Assembly: GCA_035294085.1 (NCBI GenBank)
Contig: DATGLP010000020.1
Location: 1-64,000, forward strand
Reading direction: 5' to 3'
Length of the DNA: 64,000 nt
From: Acidimicrobiales bacterium
Lineage (GTDB): Bacteria; Actinomycetota; Acidimicrobiia; Acidimicrobiales; Bog-793
Below, piece by piece: positions 33,500 through 42,620 of the stretch. Every line of letters starts with the position of its first letter. Positions within the stretch are counted from its first letter, which is position 1. The translations under genes and the position numbers were made by a program. The notes beneath the pieces are model-generated. The model was not told where the DNA came from and ran no database searches. It worked only from the letters and a program-made list of their open reading frames with translations.

Positions 33500-35928
33500 G
33501 CCGAGCCCGCCCGCTCGTCGCCGGCGTGAGCGCGCTCGGCAAGAGCCTCCTCGTGCTCGTCGGTGTCCCAACCGCCCTCTGGCGGCTCTGGCTTCTCGCC
33601 GCCGTCCCCGGCCGCGCACCTGGCGCGGTCGGCGTGCCGCACCTGCTCGCGCTCTGGACTCGCGTCGTGCTCGTCGTGGTCGCGAGCGCGTGGGCGTTCG
33701 CGGCCCAGCGCCTCGGACGCGACCTCGTCGCGGCCCTCCGGCGCCGAGAGGTGGCCGCGGCGACGACGTGGTCGGCGCGCTGGGCGGCGGCCGTCGCCGG
33801 CCTCCTCGTCCTCGCGACCGCGGGCTCCTCCCTCGCCCGGCACGGCGCGCCGGGAGCCTGGCGCAGGCCCGCGGCCGTCGCCGCGCAGCGCCTCGAGCAG
33901 CCTCGCCTCGCGACCGTCGCCGCCAACCAGAGCCTCGCCGGCCTCGCCGCCACCGTCCTCGGCGACGCGCGCGCCTGGCCGCTGCTCGCCGCGTCCAACC
34001 TCGGCGCCCGCCAGGCGGACGGCGCCTGGGTCGTCGACCCGAACCTCCTCCGACCGGGGTGGCGCCTCGCGCTGCCCGCGGGACGCGCCCGAGCCGCCCC
34101 CGTCGGCTCGCCGTCCGAGGCCGCCGACGCCCCACGCGCGCACGAAGGCCACCTGCTCGCCGAGCTGTCGCTGCTCGGCCTCGGCATCGTCACGACCGCT
34201 GCGCTGGCACGGCGGCTCCGCCTGCTCGAGCGCGTCGGCGAGAGCCTGCGCTCGCCAGGCGAGCGACGGCGCCGGGCCGAGCCTGCAGCCGGCGAGGCGG
34301 CGAGCCTGATCGCGCCGCTCGCGCAGAGCCTCCTGCTCGAGTGGATCGACGCCGCCAACCGCCTGCTGTGGGGCGCCCTCCGTGCGCGCGGCCCTGGCGC
34401 CGCGCTGCCCGAGGTGCGGCTCGTGCGGGCCGGGCCCGACGGCGTCGAGCTCCTCCTCGCCTCCGACGTCGGCCCTCCGCCGGAGCCGTTCGTCGCGCGC
34501 AGCGGCGGTCGCTGGTGGGCGCTCGAGCCGTCCCTCGGCCCGCGCGAGTCGACGGAGCTGAGCCGCGGGCTCGGCCGCTACGTGCCGTGGCTCGTCCCGC
34601 TCGGCGACGACGGCGAGGCCGCCTACCTCCTCGCGCTCGGGCCCGGGCGGCGCCTCGGCGTGGTCGGCGCACCCGACGAGGTGGCCGCCGCGCTGCGGGC
34701 GCTGTCGGTCGCGCTGCGCACGCTGCCGTGGGCGGAGGAGCTCTCGGTCGAGCTGCTCGGGGCGAGCCCGCCTCCTGCCGACGAGCTGTGCCACCAGCTG
34801 GCCGAGTCGTCGGCGCCGGCGCTCGCGACGCTCGGCGCAGCAGCCCGCAGGAGCCTCGCCGAGCGACTCACGCGCAGCTGGCGCCGGGAGCCGCTCGTGC
34901 TCGTCGCCGACGAGCGGACGGCACCGGCCGAGGAGCTGCTCGCCGCCGCGGCGCGCGTCGCGGGGGTCATCGCGCCTGGCGCCCTCGGGACCGAGCACCT
35001 CGTCGTCGAGCAGGGCACGGCCGTCCTCGAGCCCTACGGCCTCCGCCTGCGACACCCCGCGGCGAACGAGCGCCAGGCCGCGCTCGCCGACAGCCTGCTC
35101 GCCGCGGCGCGGACGCGGCCCGCGCCCGTGTCCCCACCCCTGGCGAGGCCGGTGCCCGCCCCGGGCGGCGACGCGGCCATCGCCATCGAGGTCCTCGGAC
35201 CTCGGCCGCGCCTGGCCGGTCCCGTCGGGCCGATCGCGGACCGCTACGTCGAGCGCGCCCTCGAGGCTCTCGCCTGCCTGGCACTGCGCGGCGGACGAGC
35301 GCCTGCGGACGAGCTGGCACGGGTCCTGTTCTCGGGCCAGCCCCACGCCGAGGCACGCCGCCGCCTGGACGCCGTCACCGGCGCGGCGGCGCTGGCACTC
35401 GGCCTGGACCGTGACGGCGCTCGTGGCCTCGAGGAGGTGGACGGCGAGCTGCGACTCTCGCCGGCGGTCGGCTGCGACTGGTGGCGCTTCGTCGGCCTGG
35501 CGTGGGCCGCGCGCGCAGCGGAGTCCGGACCGGCCCTCGACCACCTGCGGCAGGCGCTCGCGCTCGTCGAGGGGCCGCCGCTCGCACGAGCGCGCGACGG
35601 CTTCCCCTGGTTCGTCGCCGAGGGGCACGCGGCGAGGATGGGCGAGGAGATCGTCGACGCCGCCCACCACCTCGCGACCCTCGCCACGGCGGCAGGCGAG
35701 CTCCCGCTCGCTCGCTGGGCAGTCGCCAGAGGCCGCCTCATCGAGCCGGCATCCGAGATGCTCGCGCGCGACCTCATGGCCATCTGCGACCTCGAAGGCG
35801 ATCGCGCGGGCGTCGAGGCGGCGTTCGAGGGGCTCCAGCGGGCCCTCGAGGCCCTCGACGGCAGCGAGCCGTCGGCGGAGACCCGCGCCCTCTACCACGC
35901 CCTCGCGCCGAAGCGGATCTGCCGGTGA
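33496..35928 (+). CDS. Large membrane protein with LysM-like and BTAD (SARP-type) domains
   Basis: An 810-residue protein. Three hydrophobic segments lie in the first 110 residues, then a LysM-like module (about 135-190, from NQSLAGLAATVLGDARAWPL to LRPGWRLALP), another hydrophobic helix near 215-235, a central region, and from about 560 a wing-like segment and a helical repeat domain (GPALDHLRQALALVEGPPLA) of the BTAD type found in SARP regulators. Such LysM-BTAD membrane proteins occur in actinobacteria, sometimes near Tad pilus genes, but are little studied. A DNA-binding or signalling role at the membrane is inference. Confidence 0.78.
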   Translation: MSRARPLVAGVSALGKSLLVLVGVPTALWRLWLLAAVPGRAPGAVGVPHLLALWTRVVLVVVASAWAFAAQRLGRDLVAALRRREVAAATTWSARWAAAVAGLLVLATAGSSLARHGAPGAWRRPAAVAAQRLEQPRLATVAANQSLAGLAATVLGDARAWPLLAASNLGARQADGAWVVDPNLLRPGWRLALPAGRARAAPVGSPSEAADAPRAHEGHLLAELSLLGLGIVTTAALARRLRLLERVGESLRSPGERRRRAEPAAGEAASLIAPLAQSLLLEWIDAANRLLWGALRARGPGAALPEVRLVRAGPDGVELLLASDVGPPPEPFVARSGGRWWALEPSLGPRESTELSRGLGRYVPWLVPLGDDGEAAYLLALGPGRRLGVVGAPDEVAAALRALSVALRTLPWAEELSVELLGASPPPADELCHQLAESSAPALATLGAAARRSLAERLTRSWRREPLVLVADERTAPAEELLAAAARVAGVIAPGALGTEHLVVEQGTAVLEPYGLRLRHPAANERQAALADSLLAAARTRPAPVSPPLARPVPAPGGDAAIAIEVLGPRPRLAGPVGPIADRYVERALEALACLALRGGRAPADELARVLFSGQPHAEARRRLDAVTGAAALALGLDRDGARGLEEVDGELRLSPAVGCDWWRFVGLAWAARAAESGPALDHLRQALALVEGPPLARARDGFPWFVAEGHAARMGEEIVDAAHHLATLATAAGELPLARWAVARGRLIEPASEMLARDLMAICDLEGDRAGVEAAFEGLQRALEALDGSEPSAETRALYHALAPKRICR

Positions 35929-35990
35929 GGGCCGGAGCCCCGATAGGGTGGCTGCGTCGGCACCGGCAGCGAGGACGGGGTGAGACAGCC

Positions 35991-36329
35991 ATGCGAGTCG
36001 CGCCCTTCCACACAGCGAGCGAGCGCAGGCCGCGCGTCGCGACCGCGCCGGCCGGTCAGCGCGCGCCGGTCCTCGAGGGACCGCCCGTCCTCGTCGAGGT
36101 GGACCCGGGCGCGGGCTCGCCCCTCGCTGCGGCCGATTCCGGTGCGAGCCGGGCCGCAGCGGCGAGCCGATCCCCCTCGTGGGTTCGCACTCGGGCCGGC
36201 CGTGGCGCCCGGCCGGCGCGGCGCTGCGCGGCCCGCGCGCCGAGCGGTGCGGGGCGACCGATTCTCGGCAGCGCCCCTCATGGCGCCGGAGCGACCGACG
36301 CCGGCGGCGACGAGCGACGCGAGCAGTGA
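35991..36329 (+). CDS. Possible small hypothetical protein upstream of the aminotransferase
   Basis: A 112-codon frame from an ATG at 35991, with GGGGTGA about nine bases upstream, ending in a TGA that overlaps the aminotransferase GTG by four bases. The first 45 codons have strongly G/C third positions (RRPRVATAPAGQRAPVLEGP); the second half is Arg/Ala/Gly-rich and less biased. It resembles nothing known. It could be real, or a leader region that is translated into the aminotransferase. Confidence 0.35.
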   Translation: MRVAPFHTASERRPRVATAPAGQRAPVLEGPPVLVEVDPGAGSPLAAADSGASRAAAASRSPSWVRTRAGRGARPARRCAARAPSGAGRPILGSAPHGAGATDAGGDERREQ

Positions 36330-37702
36330 CCGCCGGCGCTCGTGGCGAGGACCTCGAGGCGGCGGTCCGTCGCCACCTGTGGCTCCACTTCACGCGGCTC
36401 TCCTCGTACACGAGCCAGCCGGTCCCCCTCATCACGAGGGGCGAGGGGCCCTACGTCTACGACGCGGCCGGGAAGCGCTACCTCGACGGCCTCTCGGGCC
36501 TCTTCACCGTGCAGGTCGGGCACGGCCGCGTCGAGCTCGGGGAGGCGGCTCGCCGCCAGATGGGCGAGCTCGCCTACTTCCCGCTGTGGAGCTACGCCCA
36601 CCCCCGCGCCGCCGAGCTCGCCGAGCGGCTCGCCGACCTCGCGCCGGACGGCCTCCGTCGCGTGTTCTTCACCTCGGGCGGCTCCGAGTCCGTCGAGTCA
36701 GCCTGGAAGCTCGCGCGCCAGTACTTCAAGGCAATCGGCCAGCCGGCGCGCGTGAAGGCGGTGAGCCGCGACGTCGCCTACCACGGCACGACGATGGGCG
36801 CGCTCTCGATCACCGGGGTGCCGGCCCTGCGCCAGCCCTTCGAGCCGCTCGTCCCCGCGACGGTGCGGGTGCCGAACACCAACTTCTACCGGGCGCCCGA
36901 GCACGCGGACGACCTCGTGGCCTTCGGCAGGTGGGCGGCTGACGAGATCGAGCGGGCGATCCTGCGCGAGGGGCCCGAGACGGTGGCCGCCGTCTTCCTC
37001 GAGCCGGTGCAGAACGCCGGCGGGTGCCTCCCGCCTCCCCCCGGCTACTTCGCCCGGGTACGGGAGATCTGCGACCGCTACGGCGTTCTCCTCGTCGCGG
37101 ACGAGGTGATCTGCGCCTTCGGGCGTCTCGGCCACTGGTTCGGCTCGCAGCGCTACGGCATCCGGCCGGACATGGTCACCGTGGCCAAGGGCCTCACCAG
37201 CGGCTACGCGCCGCTCGGAGCGCTCATCGTCCGCGACGGCCTCGTCGCGCCCTTCCTCGACGGGAGCGAGACCTTCCTCCACGGCTTCACCTTCGCCGGC
37301 CACCCGGTGTCGTGCGCGGTCGCGCTCGCCAACCTCGACATCCTCGAGGACGAGGGGCTCCTCGAGCGCGTCCGCCGCAACGAGGGGACGCTCCGGAGCG
37401 CCCTCGAGTCGCTGTCGGACCTGCCGATCGTCGGGGACGTGCGCGGCGACGGCTACTTCTTCGGGATCGAGCTCGTGAAGGACCGGGCGACGCGCGCCAG
37501 CTTCGACGCCGCAGAGGCGGAGCGGCTGCTGCGCGGCTTCCTCTCGCCGCGGCTGTACGAGGAGGGGCTGATCTGCCGTGCCGACGACCGCGGCGACCCG
37601 GTGATCCAGCTCGCACCCCCGCTCGTGTGCGGCGAGGAGCACTTCGCCGAGATCGCGGGCATCCTGCGCCGGGTCCTCCTCGAGGCGTCGGCGCGCCGCT
37701 GA
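36326..37702 (+). CDS. Class III PLP-dependent aminotransferase (omega-aminotransferase type)
   Basis: A 458-residue class III aminotransferase. GLSGLFTVQVGHGR and FFTSGGSESVESAWKLARQY form the N-terminal part of the PLP site, LLVADEVICAFGRLG the metal-free aspartate loop, and VTVAKGLTSGYAPLGA carries the Schiff-base lysine. The family moves amino groups from diamines, beta-alanine or omega-amino acids to pyruvate or 2-oxoglutarate. The GTG at 36326 is favoured by the overlap with the upstream frame. There is no operon partner that would point to the substrate. Confidence 0.92.
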   Translation: MTAGARGEDLEAAVRRHLWLHFTRLSSYTSQPVPLITRGEGPYVYDAAGKRYLDGLSGLFTVQVGHGRVELGEAARRQMGELAYFPLWSYAHPRAAELAERLADLAPDGLRRVFFTSGGSESVESAWKLARQYFKAIGQPARVKAVSRDVAYHGTTMGALSITGVPALRQPFEPLVPATVRVPNTNFYRAPEHADDLVAFGRWAADEIERAILREGPETVAAVFLEPVQNAGGCLPPPPGYFARVREICDRYGVLLVADEVICAFGRLGHWFGSQRYGIRPDMVTVAKGLTSGYAPLGALIVRDGLVAPFLDGSETFLHGFTFAGHPVSCAVALANLDILEDEGLLERVRRNEGTLRSALESLSDLPIVGDVRGDGYFFGIELVKDRATRASFDAAEAERLLRGFLSPRLYEEGLICRADDRGDPVIQLAPPLVCGEEHFAEIAGILRRVLLEASARR

Positions 37703-37752
37703 GCCCGCACCTGACAGCCGCCGCTTGCCACCACCTCGGCGCGCCGAGCTAC

Positions 37753-37758
37753 TACGGT
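37753..37758 (+). promoter_or_regulatory. Leaderless-type -10 element for the DUF3048 gene
   Basis: TACGGT is followed by six bases and then the GTG at 37765, with no ribosome binding site. Confidence 0.45.
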
Positions 37759-37764
37759 GCGCAC

Positions 37765-38862
37765 GTGCCATCCCACCGCCGTAGCTCCAGCACGAAGAAC
37801 GCGCGCGTGCGCCTCGCCGTGATCGGCGCCGTCGTGCTCGTCGTCCTCGCCGTCGCCCTCTTCCTCGCGCTGTCGAGGGGAGGCTCGAGCACGAGCGCCA
37901 TCACCCCGACGAAGCCGTCTACCCAGCCGGCGATCCCCGCAAACCGCTGCCCGCTCACCGACCTGCCGGCCCCCGGCGGCCACGTGCCCCAGCGCGAGCC
38001 GATCGCAGTGAAGATCGGCAACGAGCCCGGCGGCGCCCGTCCGCAGAGCGGCCTCAACGAGGCGGACGTCGTCTACGACACGCCGGCGGAGGGCTTCATC
38101 ATGCGCTACATCGCCATCTACCAGTGCAACTCGGCGTCCGACGTCGGGCCCGTCCGCTCCGTCCGCTGGGTCGACTGGCACATCCTCGCCGAGTTCCGGC
38201 ACGTCGCGCTCGCGTACGTCGGCGGCGTCCAGCCGAACCAGCAGGCCGTGGCGTCGATGCCCTGGATCGACAACGCCAACGAGTTCGTCCACTACAACCT
38301 GTTCCACAACGACCCGAACCGGACGGCGCCGGACGCGACCTACACGAGCACCGACGCCATCTGGCGGTTCTTCCCGTCGCACGCCGCCCCCGCCCCCATC
38401 TTCCGCTACGACACGAGCCTGCCCGCCGACGCGAAGCCCGCCAGCTCGGTCTCCATCGACTTCTCGGCGGGGACCGACGTCGTGTGGAAGTGGGACCCCG
38501 CGACGGGCGAGTGGCTCCACACCTACGGCGGCGTCCAGGACGTCGACGCCCTCACGAACCAGCCGGTCGCCGCGACGAACGTCGTCGTCGAGATCGTCCA
38601 CTACACCTACGGCCCCTACATCGAGAGCCCGGGCGGCACCGGTGACGTGGAGAGCGTCACCGTCGGGAAGGGGCCCGGCTACATCATGCGCGACGGCAAG
38701 ATCATCCCCGTCATCTGGCGTCGCGCCAACCTGAGCTCGCCCACCGCGTTCAGCGACGTCGGGAGCGGCGACGGCGTCGGGCTGGCACCGGGGCGCACCT
38801 GGGTGGAGATCCTGCCCGACACCATCTACAACGAGCCCGGCCACTTCGTCGTGACGCCCTAG
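37765..38862 (+). CDS. DUF3048 domain-containing membrane-anchored protein
   Basis: A 365-residue extracytoplasmic protein anchored by one N-terminal helix (LAVIGAVVLVVLAVALFLAL). The outer part matches DUF3048, also known from B. subtilis YerB: PIAVKIGNEPGGARPQSGLN, GPVRSVRWVDWHILAEF and the C-terminal PGRTWVEILPD. The fold is thought to be enzymatic or binding, but the function is unknown. It stands alone, with a leaderless-type promoter and a palindromic hairpin before the convergent panD. Confidence 0.9.
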   Translation: MPSHRRSSSTKNARVRLAVIGAVVLVVLAVALFLALSRGGSSTSAITPTKPSTQPAIPANRCPLTDLPAPGGHVPQREPIAVKIGNEPGGARPQSGLNEADVVYDTPAEGFIMRYIAIYQCNSASDVGPVRSVRWVDWHILAEFRHVALAYVGGVQPNQQAVASMPWIDNANEFVHYNLFHNDPNRTAPDATYTSTDAIWRFFPSHAAPAPIFRYDTSLPADAKPASSVSIDFSAGTDVVWKWDPATGEWLHTYGGVQDVDALTNQPVAATNVVVEIVHYTYGPYIESPGGTGDVESVTVGKGPGYIMRDGKIIPVIWRRANLSSPTAFSDVGSGDGVGLAPGRTWVEILPDTIYNEPGHFVVTP

Positions 38863-38899
38863 CGAGGTCGTTCCGGCGGGGCGGGGCATCGCCCCCGGC

Positions 38900-38915
38900 G
38901 GGCGGCGCGCCGCCC
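38900..38915. terminator. Palindromic hairpin between convergent DUF3048 gene and panD
   Basis: GGGCGGCGCGCCGCCC is a perfect 16-base palindrome between two converging stops (38862 and 38925). It may serve both strands. No T-run is present. Confidence 0.4.
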
Positions 38916-38924
38916 GACCTGTCG

Positions 38925-39275
38925 TCAGCAGGGCCGGTTGGCCGCGTCGACGTGGACGATGCGTGGCTTCAGCGAGGCCGCGCTCTCCTCGTCGACGAGA
39001 TCGAAGGCCATGACGATGAGGAGGTCGCCCGGTGCCCCGAGGCGCGCCGCCGCCCCGTTCAGGCAGCACTCGCCCGGTCCGCCCGCGATCAGGTAGGTGG
39101 AGAAGCGCTCGCCGTTGTTGACGTTCACGACGTCGACTTCCTCGAACTCGTAGCAGTCGGCTGCGGCGATGAGCGCCGCGTCGAGCGTCAGCGAGCCCGT
39201 GTAGTGCAGGTTCGCGTCGGTGACGGTGACCCGGTGCACCTTCGCCTTGAGCATGCGGCGCAACCGCATCGGCAT
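38925..39275 (-). CDS. panD: Aspartate 1-decarboxylase PanD
   Basis: PanD makes beta-alanine from aspartate for pantothenate and CoA. The pro-enzyme cuts itself at the Gly-Ser of HYTGSLTLD to form its pyruvoyl cofactor. The 116-residue protein also has KAKVHRVTVTDANLHY, NVNNGERFSTYLIAG and CLNGAAARLGAPGDLLIV. Three Met codons (39275, 39269, 39254) compete; GGGAG nine bases upstream favours 39275. No panB or panC is nearby. It lies 51 bases downstream of the tRNA gene on the same strand. Confidence 0.96.
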   Translation of the reverse strand: MPMRLRRMLKAKVHRVTVTDANLHYTGSLTLDAALIAAADCYEFEEVDVVNVNNGERFSTYLIAGGPGECCLNGAAARLGAPGDLLIVMAFDLVDEESAASLKPRIVHVDAANRPC

Positions 39276-39326
39276 CGCAGTGATCTCCCGTCTGGGCCCG
39301 CCGGCGGCGCGGCCCGGCACCAGCGG

Positions 39327-39400
39327 TGGGCCGTAGAGGACTCGAACCTCTGACCCCTTGCGCGTCATGCAAGTGCGCTACCGGACTGCGCCAACGGCCC
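39327..39400 (-). tRNA. tRNA-Val (anticodon GAC)
   Basis: The 74-base gene folds fully: acceptor GGGCCGT/ACGGCCC, D stem GCGC/GCGC, anticodon stem CTTGC/GCAAG with loop ATGACGC (U33, anticodon GAC), a 5-base variable loop, and T stem AGAGG/CCTCT around TTCGAGT. The discriminator is A and the next bases are CCG, so CCA is not encoded and must be added by a nucleotidyltransferase. Confidence 0.96.
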
Positions 39401-39471
39401 GCGGCTGTGCCAGGCTAGCACCGAGCGGCTCGAGCCGAGGTTGGCGCCGTGGCCTGCGACGGGGGCGTCGG

Positions 39472-39477
39472 TAGGAT
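39472..39477 (+). promoter_or_regulatory. Leaderless-type -10 element for the GT-C-like gene
   Basis: TAGGAT is followed by six bases and then the GTG at 39484, with no ribosome binding site. Confidence 0.5.
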
Positions 39478-39483
39478 CGGCGC

Positions 39484-41808
39484 GTGCACGCCGTCCCCGC
39501 CGCGCAGCTCGACGGCGTGCCCGCGGCGGGCTCGGCGCCCGAGGGCGAGGCGGGCGGGCCCGGCACCACCGCTCGCCCGTCGCCTCGCGCCGGCGTCGCG
39601 ACCGCCCTCGTCGTCGCCGGGATCACCGCCTTCGTGGTCGCCGAGCTGCGCCCCGACCTCCTGTTCGGCCCGAACCTCGACGTCGGCGGCGACAACGCCG
39701 CGCACGTCGTCGCCGTCTACTACTTCCTCCACCACCTCCTGCCGAGCGGGCACCTCTCCGGCTGGGACCCGCAGTGGGACGGCGGCTTCCCCCTCTACGT
39801 CTTCTACTTCCCCCTCCCGGCCGTGCTCGTCGGCCTGCTGACGGTGGCCTTCCCCTACGCCGTCGCCTTCAAGCTCGTCACCGTCCTCGGCTCGGTCACC
39901 CTGCCCGGCGCCGCCTACGCCTTCGGCCGCCTCGCGGGGCTCGAGCGCCCCGTCCCCGCGCTCATGAGCGTGGCGATGGTCCCGTACCTGTTCAACACCT
40001 CCTACACGATCGACGGCGGCAACATCGCCTCGACGATGGCGGGGGAGTTCTCCTTCAGCCTGGCGCTCAGCTTCGCGCTCGTCTTCCTCGGGCTGTTCCA
40101 ACGCGCCCTGCGCACCGGGAGGGGCCGCTGGCTCGCCGCGCTCGCCTTCGCCGCGACCGTGCTGTGCCACCTGGTCCCCGCCCTCTTCGCCGCCGCGCTC
40201 GCCGTCGTCCTCGCCGCCGCCGCCTGGCGAGCGCGAGCCGCGGCCGTGCTCGTCTCGACCGGCGCCGTCGGCGGCCTCCTCGTCGCCTTCTGGCTGCTGC
40301 CCTTCGGCGTCTACCTCCGAGAGGGCTACTCGTCGTCGATGAACTTCGTGCGCGTCGGGGACTTCTTCGGCACCCTCTTCCCGCGCACCGGGATGCTCGC
40401 GCTCGTCGCCCTCGCGCTCGTCGGCGCCGTCTGCGCGGCGTTGCGACGCGAGCGCGTCGTCCTCGCCCTCGTCCTCGGCGCGCTCGGCGCGGCCGGGGCC
40501 TTCGAGCTCCTCCCGTCCGGCACCGTCTACAACGGGCGCTGGCTCCCGTTCTGGTTCCTCACCTGCGCCCTCGTCGCCGCCTACGGCGCAGCCGAGCTCG
40601 CGCGCGCCGCGCTCACGGCGCTTCGCGCCGCGCCGGCGCATTCCACGGCCACGCCCGTCGTCCTCGGCGCCTCGGTCGTCCTCCTCGTGGCCTCCTGGCT
40701 CGGCGCCCTGCCGTTCGCCGACTGGCCGGTGGGCGAGCGGAACTTCACCGCCGGCTGGGTGGCGTGGAACTACACCGGCTACCAGTCCAAGCCCGGGTGG
40801 CACGAGCTGTCGAACCTCGTGGCGATGCTGCGCGCGGTCGCGAGACGCTACGGGTGCGGCCTGCTCGACTACGAGTACTCGCCGAACCTGACGAACTACT
40901 ACGGCTCGACGCTCGCGCCGATGTCGCTGCCGATGTGGACGAACGGCTGCATCGACACGACCGAGGGCCTCTACTACGAGTCCTCGACGACCACCGACTT
41001 CCACTTCCTCGACCAGTCCGAGCTCTCGCTCGGCTCATCCGACCCGGTCGTCGGCCTCCCCTACCAGCCGACCAACGTCGCCGACGGCGTCCGCCACCTC
41101 CAGCTCATGGGCGTGCGCTACTTCCTCGCCAACTCGCCGAGCGTCGAGGCCGCGGCGGCGGCCGACCCGGTGCTGCGCGCCGTCGGCTCGACCCCCGCGG
41201 GCCCGCTCGCCGTGGACGTCCCGCCCGGCTCGCCGACGCCGCCCGCCGGCCGCTGGATCGTCTACCGCATCGCCGGCTCGAGACTCGTCGTCCCGCTGCG
41301 CTACGACCCGGTCGTGGAGCCGCCGATGAGCAACGCCACCTGGCTGTCGCTCGCGATCCGCTGGTACCAGTCGGAGGCGGACTGGCCCGTCGTGCTCGCC
41401 AGGCAGGGCGCGCCCTCCTGGCCGCGTGCCGGGCGCACCTCGCTCGTCGCGCCGGGCGCCGCCCGCCGGGTCGCCCCGACGGCCGTCTCGCACGTCCGCC
41501 GAGGGACCGACGAGCTGTCCTTCGACGTGTCACGGCTCGGCGAGCCGGTGCTCGTGCGCGTGCCGTACTTCCCCAACTGGCAGGCGCGCGGCGCGGACGG
41601 ACCGTACCCGGTGACGCCCAACCTCATGGTCGTCGTGCCCCGGGCCCACCACGTCCTGCTCACCTACGGGACGACCGGTATCGACTGGGTCGCCAGAGGG
41701 GCGAGCGCGCTCGGGATCGCAGGCCTCGCGCTGCTGTGGCGCGCGGACGCCGCCGGGCCCCGGCGCCGCCGTCGTCGGCCGGCAGGCGACGGGCACGAAC
41801 CGGCGTGA
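39484..41808 (+). CDS. Large GT-C-like integral membrane protein
   Basis: A 774-residue protein with about ten hydrophobic helices in the first 420 residues followed by a long extracytoplasmic domain and one final helix near the C-terminus (GASALGIAGLALLW). The first loop, GGDNAAHVVAVYYFLHHLLP then SGWDPQWDGGFPLYVFYFP, has the acidic and aromatic pattern of GT-C-fold and 6-pyruvoyl-tetrahydropterin-synthase-related membrane proteins. These are thought to transfer sugars from lipid carriers outside the membrane. The stop overlaps the GT2 gene by four bases, so the two likely glycosylate lipid or surface polymer together. Confidence 0.75.
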   Translation: MHAVPAAQLDGVPAAGSAPEGEAGGPGTTARPSPRAGVATALVVAGITAFVVAELRPDLLFGPNLDVGGDNAAHVVAVYYFLHHLLPSGHLSGWDPQWDGGFPLYVFYFPLPAVLVGLLTVAFPYAVAFKLVTVLGSVTLPGAAYAFGRLAGLERPVPALMSVAMVPYLFNTSYTIDGGNIASTMAGEFSFSLALSFALVFLGLFQRALRTGRGRWLAALAFAATVLCHLVPALFAAALAVVLAAAAWRARAAAVLVSTGAVGGLLVAFWLLPFGVYLREGYSSSMNFVRVGDFFGTLFPRTGMLALVALALVGAVCAALRRERVVLALVLGALGAAGAFELLPSGTVYNGRWLPFWFLTCALVAAYGAAELARAALTALRAAPAHSTATPVVLGASVVLLVASWLGALPFADWPVGERNFTAGWVAWNYTGYQSKPGWHELSNLVAMLRAVARRYGCGLLDYEYSPNLTNYYGSTLAPMSLPMWTNGCIDTTEGLYYESSTTTDFHFLDQSELSLGSSDPVVGLPYQPTNVADGVRHLQLMGVRYFLANSPSVEAAAAADPVLRAVGSTPAGPLAVDVPPGSPTPPAGRWIVYRIAGSRLVVPLRYDPVVEPPMSNATWLSLAIRWYQSEADWPVVLARQGAPSWPRAGRTSLVAPGAARRVAPTAVSHVRRGTDELSFDVSRLGEPVLVRVPYFPNWQARGADGPYPVTPNLMVVVPRAHHVLLTYGTTGIDWVARGASALGIAGLALLWRADAAGPRRRRRRPAGDGHEPA

Positions 41809-42620
41809 GCGCGCCGCCCGCCGGGAGCCCGCTCGAGCTCTCGGTCGTCCTCCCGGCGCACAACGAGGTTGCGCTCCTCGGCTCGACGGTCACGAACCTC
41901 GTGACCGGGCTCGAGGCGCGCCGCCTGTCCTACGAGATCATCGTCGTGGAGAACGGCTCGAGCGACGGGACGCTGCGCCTGGCGCGCCTCCTCGAGGCGC
42001 AGCTGGACAGCGTGCGCGTGCTCACGCGCCCGGTCGGCGACTACGGGGCAGCGCTCAAGACGGGGCTCGAGGCAGCGCGCGGCGACGTCGTCGTCAGCTT
42101 CGACGTCGACTACTACGACCTCGCCTTCCTCGACACGGCGAGGCGCCTCCTCGACGAGGGCGGCGCCGCGCTCGTCCTCGCCTCCAAGCGCGCGCCCGGC
42201 GCGCGCGACCGCCGCCCGCTGGCGCGCCGGCTCCTCACCGCGTGCTTCAGCGCTGCGCTGCGCTACGGCCTCGGGCTGCGGGCGAGCGACGCCCACGGGA
42301 TGAAGGCGGTCCGGCGCGCCGAGCTCGGGACCCTCCTCGAGCGCTGCACGATGCGCGGCAGCCTCTTCGACGTCGAGCTCGTCCTGCGCGCCGAGGCGGC
42401 CGGCCTGCCCGTCGCCGAGGTGCCCGCCTCCGTCGTCGAGCGCCGCCCGCCGCGCAGCGCGGTGTGGCGGCGGACCGCCGAGTCGCTCGTCGGCCTGGCG
42501 CGCCTCGCCGCGCGTCGCCGCCGCGAGGCGCGCCGCGAGCAGCTCGCGCTCAGGCGAGCGGGTGGTGGCGGTGCCGCCGCGGCCCGCGCAGCTGCGGACC
42601 GGTCGCGAGCAGGCGCGTGA
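41805..42620 (+). CDS. Family 2 glycosyltransferase
   Basis: A 271-residue GT-A-fold glycosyltransferase like dolichol-phosphate-mannose synthases. LSVVLPAHNEVALLG opens the nucleotide-sugar domain, VENGSSDGTLRLAR follows, and the metal-binding acids are in VVSFDVDYYDLAF. There is no C-terminal membrane segment, only an Arg/Ala-rich tail. It probably charges a polyprenyl phosphate that feeds the GT-C-like partner encoded upstream with a GTGA overlap. Its 3' end overlaps a convergent gene by 71 bases. Confidence 0.88.
   Translation: MSAPPAGSPLELSVVLPAHNEVALLGSTVTNLVTGLEARRLSYEIIVVENGSSDGTLRLARLLEAQLDSVRVLTRPVGDYGAALKTGLEAARGDVVVSFDVDYYDLAFLDTARRLLDEGGAALVLASKRAPGARDRRPLARRLLTACFSAALRYGLGLRASDAHGMKAVRRAELGTLLERCTMRGSLFDVELVLRAEAAGLPVAEVPASVVERRPPRSAVWRRTAESLVGLARLAARRRREARREQLALRRAGGGGAAAARAAADRSRAGA

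Noticed and set aside
39327-39400. Integration site at the tRNA-Val gene
   Set aside because: No integrase gene and no duplicated tRNA 3' end were seen nearby.
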